Source: Arachis hypogaea
Taxonomy: Eukaryota > Streptophyta > Magnoliopsida > Fabales > Fabaceae
DNA length: 64,000 nt
Direction of reading: 5' to 3'
NCBI RefSeq assembly: GCF_003086295.3
Contig: NC_092048.1
Coordinates: 90,996,626-91,060,625 of the forward strand
Numbering within the stretch: position 1 is the first letter of the stretch; each line of letters opens with the position of its first letter. Below, in pieces: positions 34,357 through 45,755 of the stretch. The notes under the pieces are model-generated. The model was not told the DNA's origin and did no database searches. It was given only the letters and a program-made list of their open reading frames with translations. Made by a program: the position numbers and the translations under genes.

Positions 34357-36075
34357 ATGAATTCTCATCCTCACTTTGGCTATGAGTTTGGTTCAAACTA
34401 TGTTGTAGGAAATGGAAGCTTCAATGAGGATGTGCATCAAGGATTTGGAGATCAAAGGTAGGAGGAGCCCCAAGCTTGTGAACAACCTTCATGGCAACAA
34501 CCTCCTCCGGATTCTTATGGGTATAATTCTAATCCTAATGCATATTAATCTAATGGATGTGGTGACCCATATTGTGATTGTCAACAACCACCACCACATG
34601 CCTATGAACCAACCCCTCAACATGACTTTGAACCACCTTACTCACAAGCCCCCTACTACCAAACACCTCATTATGACCCTAATTCTTATCCACCATACCA
34701 ACCACCTTATGAACCATATGAACCATATATGGAACCACCACCATTCCAACAAAGTTACTCTCAAGAACCACCTCAAATGTATGAAAATCTCCAACCACAA
34801 GATGAATACCACTTTCCACCACAACCTCACCAAGATGAACCACCTTCCAATTATGAAACTTTTCTCCCAAATAATGAACCTTCCTTTCCACCATCACCTC
34901 CCGATGAAGCCCCCATGCACGAATTGAGAGATCTTGAATCTCATATCTTAAGGCGACAAGAGGAGGATGAGAAGAAGTTCAAGGAGCTAGGAGCCAAGAT
35001 GGCTATCCTAGTGGAAGCTGTTAGCAATATGGCCTCCTCCCGACTAAGTCTAAGCAACCAAGGCACTCCCATTGACGAATGTAGAGAAGCAACCAAGGAG
35101 CATAGTGAGGGAGTGAGTTTAGAGCTTCAAGGTGAAGAAGAGAAGTTGAAGCAAGAATTGCCACAAAGGGAGGAAGATGAGACAATTGAACCGGAAGGAG
35201 TGGTTGAAGACCTAGGAGATGTTGGAAGTCCATGGGAATGTAGCATTATAGAGCCCTCTTTCAAGAAGCTTGATATTGATGTTGAGGAGGGTGTACAACC
35301 TCCAAAGCATATTATGATTGAAAACTTTGAAGAGGGTGATCAAGAGATGGATTCAATCATTGAAGAGTTCCTATCTACAATTGAATCCTCTCCAATTGGG
35401 CTTAACATGGAGATCAAAGAAGAAGATACCTCACCTCTCATGCCTTTGGTGAGCAATGAAGAAGAGATTGAATTGGAAGCAAGCCACCAAGAGGAAGAAG
35501 TTGAAGTTGAGGAAAGTTGCAAGGAGGTGGAGATAATCAAAGAAGAGCACAAGGGAGTGAAACTTTCAAAACCATTGGAGACACCCCTTCCTAAGTCACC
35601 ATCCAACACAACATTCAAGTGGGTAAAATTCTTATCCCCAAGCTTTAATTTATCACTTGAATATGGTTTACTTGAGACGGATGGGCAACTTAGAGCTCTT
35701 TGTGGAGTTAAGAATAAAAGAGAGTTGTGTAGTGGTTGGAAACATCACTCTAGGTTCATTATGGTTGCTTGCTCAAGGTATGATTGCAAAGTTTGGTGTG
35801 GAGCTAAATTGTATGGGTCTAGGAAGTTGTTTAGAGGTTTCTTTGAGAATTCCAAGGCTAAACCACCCAAGTGGAATCATGATGATCAATTTGAAGATGG
35901 GTGTCAAAACAAAGTGTGGGATCCCGGATCGCACAAGGAAAATAAACTTTGGGAGCTCATGGTTTGTGAAGAACTCCATTAAAGCTTGAAGATATTAACA
36001 TTGACGAATGGAGCTTATTAGAGATTCAAGCATTGGTGGATGTTCCAAGATAGCTTCAAGCACAAGCCACCTTGA
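34357..36075 (+). pseudogene. Orphan Pro-rich/acidic protein of element F (best-preserved copy)
   Basis: The frame runs from ATG 34357 to TGA 36073-36075, 573 codons. Stops lie at 34459-34461 (Trp position), 34546-34548 and 35980-35982 (Gln positions), and one near 36022, mostly of the C-to-T type. Residues 125-542 are uninterrupted. Order: HFGYE N-terminus; Pro/Tyr/Gln/His-rich region to about 185; charged helix RDLESHILRRQEEDEKKFKE (about 190-210) likely to form a coiled coil; Glu-rich region 250-410; conserved block from about 420 (FKWVKFLSPSF, YGLLETDGQLRALCG, KVWDPGSHKENK). Three families of elements keep this gene in the gag position, which implies past selection for it. No homologous domain comes to mind. 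Confidence 0.78.
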
Positions 36076-36123
36076 GAGGAGCTCCCCATAAGTCCAACTT
36101 AAGGACAATAAACGAAAGTGCTA

Positions 36124-36141
36124 GGTGGGAGACAACCCACC
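36124..36141 (+). other. Post-ORF hairpin of element F
   Basis: GGTGGG-AGACAA-CCCACC, perfect, 48 bases after the ORF end. Confidence 0.7.
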
Positions 36142-36339
36142 ATGGTAACATCTTTCCCTTTTCCTCTTTGTAAATATTGGTAATTTAGATTTAATTTCAT
36201 GTTTTGATTACTTAGTTAAGTTTATTTGGGAGTCTAGTAGGTTGAATAAGGTTTTATGATGTTTTGGTAGCTGTTTGGAGGTTTGGAATGCTTGGATTGG
36301 TGCAAAAACATAGAAAAAAATTTTTGAAAAACAGAGCAC

Positions 36340-36640
36340 CATCCACGCGCACGCGCACTCCACGCGTACGCGCGCCTCAAGCATTTTTGACCATCCACGC
36401 GGATGCGCCATGTACGCGTACGCGTGGATTGAACTTTTCCACCCCTCCATACATTTTCCCGAGAGTTGTGCCTGGAGTGTGCCAACTTTGTGCCCAAAGG
36501 CACGCGCACGCGTACCTTGCGCGGACGCGCCACTCTCGAAATAACCCACCGACGCGCAGGCGTGCCGTACGCGTCCGCGTCGCTTCCATTTCATCAATCC
36601 ACGCTTACGCGCACATGACGCGCACGCGTGGATTGCCCTG
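36340..36640. repeat. CpG-rich palindromic array in element F tail
   Basis: Repeated CACGCGCACGCGC, CACGCGTACGCG, GTACGCGTACGCGTGG and GACGCGCACGCGTGG units. The two or three reading frames of 70-170 codons across it are rich in Arg, Thr and Ala and are artefacts of the repeats. Confidence 0.8.
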
Positions 36641-37833
36641 TTTCACTCACCTTCTTTTCTTCTCATCTTTCCATTTCTTTCCTTCTTCTCTCTTCTCCTC
36701 TCTTCTTTCCACCCTTCAAACATCATCCAACACTACCAAACATCATGTAACACCATTTATTTTAGTTAGTTAGTTAGTTTAATTTTTGTTTTCTATTATA
36801 AGTGTTGGATTACTAATCTTGTTTATTGTTTACTGCTGCTTATTACTAATGGGATGTTAGTTTAACATCATTGTTGTTATTGTCATTGTTGGATTACTTT
36901 GTTGAGGTTGCAATTTATTACTTGGACCTGAATTTTCATGTTGAACATTTGTGAATACCAAGTATATGTTACGTTGCCTTCATGCATCTTAACTCTTTGA
37001 ATTGCATGTTTTGGCCACCATGCATTCATCATCCATTGTCAGGCAATTGTATATTATCAATGCATTTTTTTTAGGATGCTTGTTCTAAGTGACCATCACC
37101 TATTTCATGCATTGAGATTGTAGAATTGTGAAATTTGATCGAAAGCTTACCTAGTGACATATTTTTGAGCTTTGTAAAGCTTTGTGGGCCATGCTTGCTA
37201 TGTGATTGATTTCCACTTTTATCTTCTTCTTCCTAAGTTCCATAGCATCCATGTGTTTCACCTCTATGTCACTTAGGTATTGCAACAACTTCAATATGTG
37301 TCATTAATTGTTGTGTGAGTTTCATAAACCATTTTGTTCACTAAGTTTACTTACACATCAATCAATGTCCATGCATTATCCAATTTCACAATTGCTTGAT
37401 TTTTGCTTGAATGCTTTTATGCTTCTTCACTACTTGTTTGGTTGCCCTTACCCTACAAGTCTTTTGAAGTATTTCAAGCACACTAGAATGAGTGAAGTGT
37501 ATGCTTCCTTTTGTGTAAATGTGACATAGCTTTTTATACTAGTGTGTGTGTGTGTGTGTGTTCTAAACCGTGCGCAATTTTAGAACCCACACACCTATTT
37601 TTCATCAATGTCACACTAATTCACTCACTCAAATTCTAGTGACTCACCTCATTCCAACAATTCACGCTTCCTAGATTTTGTATTTTCTCATCTTATTGTG
37701 TTTATTTTGTTTTTCATGATCGATGTACCATAAGCAAAAATGGAAGCGGGAGGAAGAACACGCAGCATCAGTTGACCTACCAGCTTAAGGTAGCAACTAG
37801 GAAAGTCGCTGTACCCCCTTGTTCATCTTTGGA

Positions 37834-37872
37834 TGCACCGAGGACGGTGCAAACTTTTTAAGTATGGGGAGG
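37834..37872 (+). other. Internal hairpin plus polypurine-like tract of element F
   Basis: TGCACC-GAGGAC-GGTGCA (37834-37851) then AAGTATGGGGAGG (37860-37872), about 1.5 kb before the 3' LTR. Confidence 0.65.
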
Positions 37873-39045
37873 TCGTCCGACTGCTCGGCATTTTTGGGTA
37901 ACAAGTTGCTAATCTCAACACTTTTGCATTTCATTTTAGGATTTTTAGTTGCATTTTCTTATTTTGCATATGTATATATTAAGCTTAGTCAAAATCATGA
38001 TATTTTCTAAGGATTTTATCTATAGGGCCCCCCAATTGATTGAAAAAAAAATTTAGAACTTGCTTGAATTATATACTTTGTGGAACATGATTTTTGAGCT
38101 AAGAACACAAGCATGTGAGATTTGAGCCCAATTGTGTGGTTACATCATACATAACCACTTATTTTCATTCTTGTGTGCATTATTCTCTTCCTATGATTGT
38201 AATCTTTGATTTGTTTAATTCTATATGTCCATTGTTTTGTGTATACATGCATTTATATGATTGAGGCCATTGTTCAAATAGCTCACTTACCCAAATAGCC
38301 TACCTTTTATCTTCCATTGTTAGCCAATTTTGAGCCTATGCTTAACCCATTTGTTCTTGATTGTAGCACATTACAAGCCTAAGTGAAAAACAATAAATAT
38401 CCCTTGATTTGGATCTTTGATTAGTTTAGACTAGTGAGAGTGTTCATCATTTAATTTTGGGAGAGTTGGGAACATTGGGTAGAGATAAAAGTGTTTTTGT
38501 ATTTGTGTTGAGAATCTTGGGAATTGGGTACATACTCATGTATTAATCATGTGTAAACCATATGCATTGATATTCTTGTATATATTTTAGTCTGAAAAAA
38601 AAATTATTAATGAAAAATAAAAATGAGAAAAACAAAAAGAGAAAAAAAAAATATATATATATATATAGAAAAAGAAAGAAAAAGAATTACAATGAAAAGG
38701 GGACAAAAAAGGCTCCAAAGTCAAGGTTCAATAAAAGTTAATGCATGTGTGTGGTAATCAAAAGAGAATGCATGAGTGTATGAAAAAGTGAAGAATGGGT
38801 AGTTAGGTTTGTTTAAAATTGTATAGGTTGTCATAGGTTAGGTGGGAAGTTTAAGTTAATCAAAGATTCGAATTTCAAGCTCATTTGACCATATACATCC
38901 TACCTTGACCCTAACCCCATTACAACCTATGGGAAATACCTCATGATATTTGTATGCATACATGAAATAATTGTTGATTGTTAGATGAAAAACAAATCTT
39001 GGAAAGCATGATTAGGGAAGAATTGAGTGAATCAACCCCATACAC

Positions 39046-39093
39046 TTAAGCGACTAGAGCGGATACACATCCGGTGAGGGTTCGATTGCTCAA
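39046..39093 (+). other. Two-stem structured motif of element F
   Basis: Outer arms TTAAGCGA and TTGCTCAA enclose the perfect hairpin CGGAT-ACAC-ATCCG (39060-39073). Spacing is base-for-base the same as in C, while arms and loop differ at several positions. Confidence 0.5.
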
Positions 39094-39336
39094 TTACATG
39101 TTTCCACCCATGATCATCTTTTCTTGCAAGTTTGTAAAATCTTTCACTAATTCAATTCAATTGTGGTTTGCTTTGATTGCTATTACCTTAGCACTTATGC
39201 TTGCATGTGTATTCTTGGAGATTGATTTATTTTGACTAAGCCATTGCATTCATGTAGATAGATTGCATATAGATAGGTTGCATGTAGCTAGTTTGCATTG
39301 AATAAATGTGATACCCTTTGCTTCTTTCTTGATTTT

Positions 39337-39373
39337 AGCATGAGGACATGCTTAGTTTATGTGTGGGGAGATT
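39337..39373 (+). other. Terminal tetraloop hairpin and polypurine tract of element F
   Basis: AGCATG-AGGA-CATGCT (39337-39352), then GTGTGGGGAGATT abutting the 3' LTR at 39374. Confidence 0.75.
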
Positions 39374-40869
39374 TGATAAACCCCATTTTCGTGGTTTATC
39401 TTGTGCTTATTTTGGGGGATTTATCCACCTTTTCCCACATTTATTCAATGAATTAGCATGTTTTTGTAATTCTCCCTTAAATTGTGCTTAAATGTAAAAA
39501 CATGCTTTTTAGGCCTTAAAGGTGATTTTAATCCACCTTAATTCCATTCGATGCCTTGATGTGTTTGTTAAGTAATTTCAGGTTCATTAGGCAATTATTG
39601 GATGGAAGAAATGAGGAGAAAAGCATGCAAGGAGGAGAATGCATGAAGAAACAAAGATTTGGAAGGAACCAATGGACGCGCACGCGTACAAGGCGCGCAC
39701 GCACAAAAGTGGTCTCTCACAAGGACGCGCACGCGTACATGCCGCTTTCGCGCGGTTGAGGATTTGCCAAGCGACGCACACGCGCACGTGGCGTGCACGC
39801 GCCGATATTCTTACTTGGCCCACTTAATGGCAAAACGCTGGGGGCGATTTCTGAGCTGCCCAAGCCCAAATCCAACTTGTTTCTGAGTGTATTTCATGCA
39901 GAATTGAAGTCCAAGTAAAGGGGGAGCAATTGTTTGTAGCATTAGCATCATGTAGGTTAGTTTCTAGAGAGAGAAGCTCCCTCTTTTCTCTAGAATTAGG
40001 TTAGGTTAATTCTTCTAGATCTAGGTCCAATTTTATGATTCCATCTTGTTTCTTTTATGAATTCTTGCTTCTACTCTTTCACTCTCATGGTTTGTAGTGT
40101 TGATTTTACTTTTATGTCTCTTTTATGTTTATGAATGTTCATGTTGGAATTGGATCTTTTCTTTTAATGCAATTTATGATTCATGTTCTTTTATTATTGA
40201 TTTGCTTTATTGTTGTTAAATTTCTTGCAATTGAGTAGTGTAGATTTACATTCCTTGCAATTTAGTATGTTTTCCTTTTGTGCCTTCCAAGTGTTTGATA
40301 AAATGCTTGGTTGGATCTTAGAGTAGAAATTTTGTGCTCTTGGCTTGGGAAGGTAACTTAGGAACTCTTGAGTCACTAATGTCCAAGTGATTGACGATTG
40401 GGAGCCATTAACGCTAGATCTCACCAATTGATTAGGTGTAGAACTAGGACTTATGGACTTGGATTGACATAGCTCACTTGACTTTCCTCTACTATTAGTT
40501 AGGGGTTAACTTAGTGGGGTTGATCCTTGCCAATTTTCATGTTGTGGTTAGTGATTAGGATAGAGATCCTTGACCACCCAACCTTGCCAAGACCCTTTTG
40601 TTAGTTTATCTCTTTTGCCATTTATATTTCTTGTCCATCATCTCAAAAACCCCAAAACATACCTCATAACCAATAACAAGGCACTTCATTTTAATTCCTA
40701 GGGAGAACGACCCAGAGTCTAAATACTTCGGTTATAAATTTATTGGGGTTTGTACTTGTGACAAAACCAATATTTTAATTTGATGTGAGAGTTGTTTGTT
40801 GGTTTGGAGCTATACTTGCAACGTAAATACTTTGTGAAATTCCTTACCGACAACAATTTTTGTATATCA
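39374..40869 (+). repeat. 3' LTR of element F
   Basis: 1496 bp, near-identical to 32704-34201. It ends GTATATCA, then GATTC. Confidence 0.95.
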
Positions 40870-42677
40870 GATTCCTTCTGTAGTTGGAAACTTCATGCAT
40901 AGATGTGGAGTTGAGACTACTGCAGCGAGCTGACTTAGCGTTGTCTGACCTATTAGGGCATTGTAAGCTGAACTCACATCGGCCACAATATAGTCTATGT
41001 TGAGTGTCCTTGACCGGTTTCCTTTTTCAAAGGTTGTGTGTAGTGAGATGTATCCAAGTGGTTGGATTGGAGTGTCTCCTAGTCCAAATAAGTTGTTCGG
41101 GGGTGCTTTGAGCTCTTTTTCCTCTAGGCCGAGTTTGTCGAAGGCGGTTTTAAACAAGATATCAGCCGAGCTTCCTTGGTCCACCCGTGTGCGGTGGAGG
41201 TTAGCATTGGCCAATATGATAGTGATGACCATGGGATCGTCATGTCCCGAGATGATGCCAGCCGCGTCCTCTTTAGTGAAAGTAATAGTAGGGAGGTTGG
41301 GTGTTTCTTCTCCTCCCTCGATGTGATATACTTCTTTAAGGTGTCTTTTGCGAGATGATTTAGAGATTCCTCCTCCTGCAAATCCTCCATGTATCATGTT
41401 GACATGTCTCTCTGGGGTACGAAGTGGCCGTTCAGTTCGTTCGACTTCTTCGTCTCTTCCTCTTTTTCTGTGCTCATCTGTTTTGCTGGCTAAGTACCGA
41501 TCTAATCTCCCTTCTCTCACCAATTTTTTATGACATTCTTCAAGTTGAACCACTCGTTGGTAGGATGTCCATAGATTCGATGGTATTCACAATATTATGT
41601 CCGATTTCTGCCTCCTTTTTTGCTTTTAATTGTTTGAGGTGGTGGAATCTTCTCCGTGTGGCATACTTCTCGGTAAACTTCCACAAGAGACACCCGAAGG
41701 GGGATGTAATTGTGGTATTTCTTAATCTTCTCTCCGTGTTGGTCTTCTTTTTTCTTGGACTATTTATCCTTTTCCCGAGATGAGTAGGAGAATCCGGATT
41801 TTGAGGTTTCTCCTATTCGAGAGTTTTCCTCCATGTTGATGTATTTCGCTGCTCATTCTTGCACTTTATTTAGAGATGTGGGATATTTCTTTGATATGGA
41901 GTGACTAAAAGGTTCTTCTCGTAGGCCATTGATGAGGCCCATAATGGCTGCTTTTGTTGGCAGACTCTGTATGTCCAAACATGCTCTGTTGAATCTTTCC
42001 ATATAGTTGCAAAGACTTTCCCGATCTCCTTGCTTGATCCCCAATAAGCTTGGGGCGTGCTTGGTTTTGTCCTTCTGTTTGGAGAATCTGGCAAGAAATT
42101 TTTTGGCTAGGTCATCGAAACTTGTGATGGATCTTGGGGGCAGACTGTCGAACCACTTAATTACTGTTTTTGTCAGGGTTGTTAGGAAGGCTTTGCATCG
42201 AATAGCATCCGATGCGTTGGTGAGGTACATTCTACTTTTGAAATTACTGAGATGATGGCTTGGATCTAATGTGCCGTCGTATGGGGTCATGTCGGGAGCT
42301 TTGAAGTCCTTTGGGACTTTGGCTTTCATAATCTCTTTAGTGAATGGGTCTTGATCTTTGCGGGGGTTGTCTGCATGACTGGATTGTGTAGTCTTGGTTT
42401 TTAGATCGGCTTCGAGTTTTAGGAGTTTATCCTCCAACTCTCGGCGTCACCTAGTTTCTTTCTGGAGGTTTCTTTCAGCTTCCCGTTGATGTTCGGCCTC
42501 TTTTTCGAGCTGTTTGAGACGATCTTGTTGAGCTTGTAGGGCCTCCATAATTTCCGTGTTTAGTGAATTCTTGTCTTTGTTTGGTTGAGGCGTATCTTTT
42601 GGTGTGGTGTCTGCGTTTTTATGCGGGGTTCTCTCCTCTAATCCGGAGTCGTGGTCGTTGTCAAGGTTGTCCGCCAT
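40870..42677 (-). pseudogene. Gag-protease of element B, broken
   Basis: The minus strand starts at ATG 42677, 22 bases after the PBS. Order: a charged coiled-coil N-terminus (QQDRLKQLEKEAEHQREAER); a stop at about 42447 (TGA at a CGA-like codon); the gag core (residues about 130-240: TPYDGTLDPSHHLSNFKSRM, IKWFDSLPPRSITSFDDLAK, NYMERFNRACLDI); a stop near 41853; a broken stretch with the remnant YCEYHRIYGHPTNEWF; then the protease with the VDQGSSADILF active site (about 41155-41190) and VSSAYNALIGQ. It ends at F. The usual CCHC knuckle is reduced to a Tat-type CEYH...GH...W in which the usual Cys is lost. Gag, protease and RT share the architecture of the Tat lineage. Confidence 0.9.
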
Positions 42678-42699
42678 GATGATGGGATGACTTCCAAGT

Positions 42700-42717
42700 T
42701 CCCTGGCAACGGCGCCA
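42700..42717 (-). other. Primer binding site of element B (tRNA-Asp type)
   Basis: The minus strand reads TGGCGCCGTTGCCAGGGA, one mismatch to the tRNA-Asp complement, one base from the LTR. Confidence 0.9.
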
Positions 42718-42718
42718 A

Positions 42719-43230
42719 TGTTCCGAGGGTTACCTAAAACTTTAGGTCGATCTCGGACGAGATCTTCTGTACTAGTCGGCGTTGCTGTGTCCGACTTGAT
42801 GATGGTGGCCGGAGCCGCCGTGTCCGACTTGCTGGATTAGGTGGTGGTGCTGATCCTTTGTCACCGGAGGGTGGTGGTACCCGCAAGGGACTCTGATGCT
42901 TAAGTTAGCAAGGGTATTAAGCAGGTTTTTTGGTAGAATCAGAGTATGAGTTATACCTGGGTGCTCCAGTGTATTTATAATGTCGTAGAGTGACCTTTTC
43001 TGGAGATAAGATAGTTATCTTTGAGCGGATTTATCTTTATCTTGGGGGAACCGCCCTTGTCTCTCTAGGCTTGGGCTGCCTTTGGACTTGGGTCGTATTC
43101 CTCTGTTTGGGCCCTTTTTGGGCTTTCCTGGTGATTTGGCCGATCTCTTTAAGAGGAGATCGGGTAGTCCAGACCTGAAGAGGTCGGTCGACTTAGCCCG
43201 GGTTGTACAGCTCAACCCTGGGCATGAACA
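42719..43230 (-). repeat. 5' LTR of element B
   Basis: About 0.5 kb. On the plus strand it begins TGTTCCGAGGGTTACC next to the PBS. The far edge lies between 43209 and 43239, before the element A integrase frame. It contains GTCCGACTTG repeats (42780-42840). The other LTR is outside the window, so the edge and target duplication cannot be fixed. Confidence 0.75.
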
Positions 43231-44498
43231 CTTTCCCTCCTAATTTTACTAAGCATCAAAGGGACAAGCTGAAAAGCGAGTCCAAATATTATATATGGGA
43301 TGACCCATATTTTTGGAGGTATGGTGCTGACCAGATAATTAGAAGGTGTGTGCCTCAATCAGAATTCCAGTTAATTTTAGAGGCCTGCCACTCCTCTGAG
43401 AGTGGTGGACATTTTGGCCCTCAAAGAATAGCTAGAAAAATTTTAGACTGTGGATTCTGGTGGCCCACTCTTTTTAAAGATGCTACTGCCTTCTGTAAAT
43501 CTTGTTCCCCATGCCAAAGATTTGGTAATATATCCAAGAGGGATGAGATGCCCCAACAGCTGATGCTGTTCTGTGAAATTTTTGATGTTTGGGGCATTGA
43601 CTTCATGGGTCCATTCCCAAACTCTAGTGGTTTCTTATATATACTGTTAGCTGTAGATTATGTTTCTAAATGGGTGGAAGCAATTCCTACCTATACTGAT
43701 GATGCTAACACTGTTGTCTCTTTTGTTAGAAACTATATTATTTGTCACTTTGGGTCACCACGAGCAATCGTGAGTGATCAAGGCACTCACTTTTGTAACA
43801 GGAGATTAGCAGGTCTACTGAAGTAGCATGGGATTGTTCACAAAGTAGCAACAGCCTACCATCCTCAGACCAATGGGCAAGCCGAGGTGCCTAACAGAGA
43901 GATCAAATACATTCTGGAGAAGATAGTAAAGCCTCATAGGAAGGACTGGAGCACCAGACTTGTTGATGCGCTCTGGGCGTATCGAACAGCGTACAAGACA
44001 CCCATTGGGATGAGTCCCTTCCGCTTAGTGTACGGAAAGGCTTGTCACCTCCCAGTGGAGGTAGAACACAAGGCTTTCTGGGCTGTAAGGGAATACAACA
44101 TGGGGTTTGAGAAAGCTGGTGCTGAAAAGAAGCTGCAACTAGCAGAACTGGAGAACCTTCGACTCGAAGCATATGACAACTCTAGACTATACAAAGAGAA
44201 AGTGAAGGCTGTGCATGACAAGCATATCAAGAGAAGAGAGTTCAAACTTGGGGAGCTAGTTCTCCTTTACAACTCCAGGTTGAGGCTCATGCCAGGAAAG
44301 CTGAGATCCAGATGGGAAGGTCCCTACAGGGTAGAAAAGGCAGAGCCATACGGAGTCTTTCACCTGGGTCATCCCTCAAGCTCCAAATTCATCAAGGTCA
44401 ATGGACATCGCTTAAAGCTATATCATGGTGAGAAGATTAAGGACAATAAAGAGCTAGAGGTCTTCCTCTTGGAAGATCCACCAATAGAAGCAGATTGA
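43231..44498 (+). pseudogene. Integrase of element A (Athila-like), one in-frame stop
   Basis: One frame from about 43236 to TGA 44496-44498, broken only at TAG 43824-43826. Order: an N-terminal segment (RDKLKSESKYYIWDDPYFW), the HHCC zinc-binding module (CHSSESGGHFG ... CKSCSPCQRFG), catalytic Asp in VWGIDFMGPFP, second Asp in IVSDQGTHF, Glu in [13 protein letters not shown], then a C-terminal module ([28 protein letters not shown]-like). All three catalytic residues are present. The stop falls between the second Asp and the Glu. The left end is cut by insertion of B, so RT and RNase H are not in the window. It is the least damaged pol region here. Confidence 0.92.
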
Positions 44499-44541
44499 GC
44501 TTGTGGACCATCCACCTTAAGGACATAAAAACAAAGTGCTA

Positions 44542-44559
44542 GGTGGGAGACAACCCACC
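44542..44559 (+). other. Post-ORF hairpin of element A
   Basis: GGTGGG-AGACAA-CCCACC, perfect, 43 bases after the integrase stop and identical to D and F. It shows that the hairpin belongs to a pol-carrying element too. Confidence 0.72.
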
Positions 44560-44684
44560 ATGGTATGATTGTTCCTTTTCCATTACTAGTTTTATTTTCT
44601 TTTGTTTTTCATAATAGTCATCCATACATTCTTCATATTCATCTGCATTCTGCATACTGCATAAAAAAAAAAGAGAGAGTACAC

Positions 44685-45000
44685 GACGCGCAAGCGTCGC
44701 TGACGCGTACGCGTCATATGTGTATGCGAAACAAGGAAGAATTGACCAGAGAGTTAGGTGGGAGCAGGGCTGGAAGCGTGCCTTAGGCACAAGCAAAACC
44801 ACACGTACGCGTCCCTCACACGTACGCGTCGCTTGCGACTGTGGGCCATCACGCGTACGCATCCCTAACGCGCACACATGACCATGAAAAATCGGTGTAA
44901 ATGATGTTTGGCCAGAGAGTTATGATGGTGTGGGTCTGGAACTGTGCTGGGAGCACAACCCCATCACGCGTACGTGTCCCTGACCCGTACGCGTCGCTAT
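44685..45000. repeat. ACGCGTACGCGTC array in element A, first part
   Basis: Repeated GACGCGTACGCGTC, CACGTACGCGTCCCTC and CACGCGTACG units, interrupted by G and continued at 62815-63020. Confidence 0.82.
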
Positions 45001-45309
45001 CCCATCCAGGCCTGTGATGCCAGGGCATCATGGCCTGTTTTTCTATGCTTTTTCAGTAGATTTTAATTCAGTTTTCATACAATTTCTGGTAATAAAGGAG
45101 CAAAAGCATGATAAATCTCTGCATGAAACAAAATCCCAAGCATAGGTGAATTTTAGTTAATATACATGGTAAATATGATGAAATAGATCACACTAAGTGA
45201 AAGTATGATTTTGAGCATTAGTAGCACACTTAGTATAGTAAAGTTTATCTTGTATGTTACTTTGATACACTTTGTTTGCTTGATTTCAGACCAAAAGAAG
45301 CAGAGAAGA

Positions 45310-45755
45310 GCCACATTAGTGGCTACGTTAGCGCCACTAACGTGGCCATTAAAGTGGAAGGAAGGAAAGCTTGGAAAGCTAGTGAGAACGTTAACGCCAC
45401 TAACATTAGCAAAGGGCAAGAAGGCCCACGTTAGCGACCCCGTTAGCTTCACTAACGTGGGCACTAACGTGGAAGAAAAGAGAAGCCCCAACGTTAGTGA
45501 GAAAGTTAATGGCATTAACTTTGAAGAAGGAAAGGGAAACGCCAACGTTAGTGGTAAAGGTGAGTGCCACTAACGTTTGCGAAGGCTAGAAGACTCACGT
45601 TAGCTTCCACATTAGTTACATTAACGTGGGAACTAACGTGGAAGGAAAGGGAGATGCCAAAGTTAGTGGAAAAGGTGATCTCCACTAACGTTTGTGAAGC
45701 AAAAAGACCCACGTTAGCTTCCACGTTAACTACATTAACGTGGTAGTTAACGTGG
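45310..45755. repeat. Hairpin cluster in G 5' LTR
   Basis: Stems seen: GCCACATTAGTGGC/GCCACTAACGTGGC (45310-45346, one mismatch); GCCCACGTTAG/CTAACGTGGGC (45424-45462, perfect 11 bp); CCACGTTAACTAC/GTAGTTAACGTGG (45721-45755, perfect 13 bp). The cluster is repeated in the 3' LTR (60460-60895). Confidence 0.78.

Larger units (their letters stand above)
36142..39336 (+). other. 3' non-coding tail of element F
   Basis: It contains a CpG array (36340-36640), a (GT)n run (37542-37560), the TGCACC hairpin with polypurine-like tract (37834-37872), A-rich and (AT)n sequence (38590-38690) and the two-stem motif (39046-39093). No gene is visible. Confidence 0.65.
32704..40869 (+). mobile_element. Element F: complete non-autonomous LTR retrotransposon, same family as C
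   Basis: LTRs 32704-34201 (1498 bp) and 39374-40869 (1496 bp) differ by only about 15 substitutions and one 2-bp indel by eye, near 1 per cent, so F is the most recent-looking insertion. Target site GATCC (32699-32703) versus GATTC (40870-40874) differs by one C-to-T. PBS, leader, one ORF (573 codons with stops), post-ORF hairpin, CpG array, internal and terminal hairpin-PPT modules are all present. It encodes no gag, protease, RT or integrase. It sits at the protease/RT junction of B. Confidence 0.94.
1..43230 (-). mobile_element. Element B: Tat/Ogre-like Ty3/gypsy retrotransposon, broken, 3' part outside the window
   Basis: Read on the minus strand the order is 5' LTR (42719 to about 43230), PBS, gag-protease (42677-40870), RT and RNase H start (32703-31240), RNase H (29607-29159), RNase H end and integrase (3347 to about 1915), a non-coding stretch with tandem repeats, and an ORF in the opposite orientation (1-470). 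Three insertions cut it: C, solo LTR S and F. Clean target duplications at these insertions show the four pieces were once contiguous. The Tat/Ogre assignment rests on the gag and protease motifs, the PR-RT-RH-IN order, the tRNA-Asp PBS and the antisense ORF after integrase. About 7.6 kb of B is present. The 3' LTR lies beyond position 1. B is itself inserted into element A near 43230; the exact right edge is uncertain (43209-43239). Confidence 0.9.
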
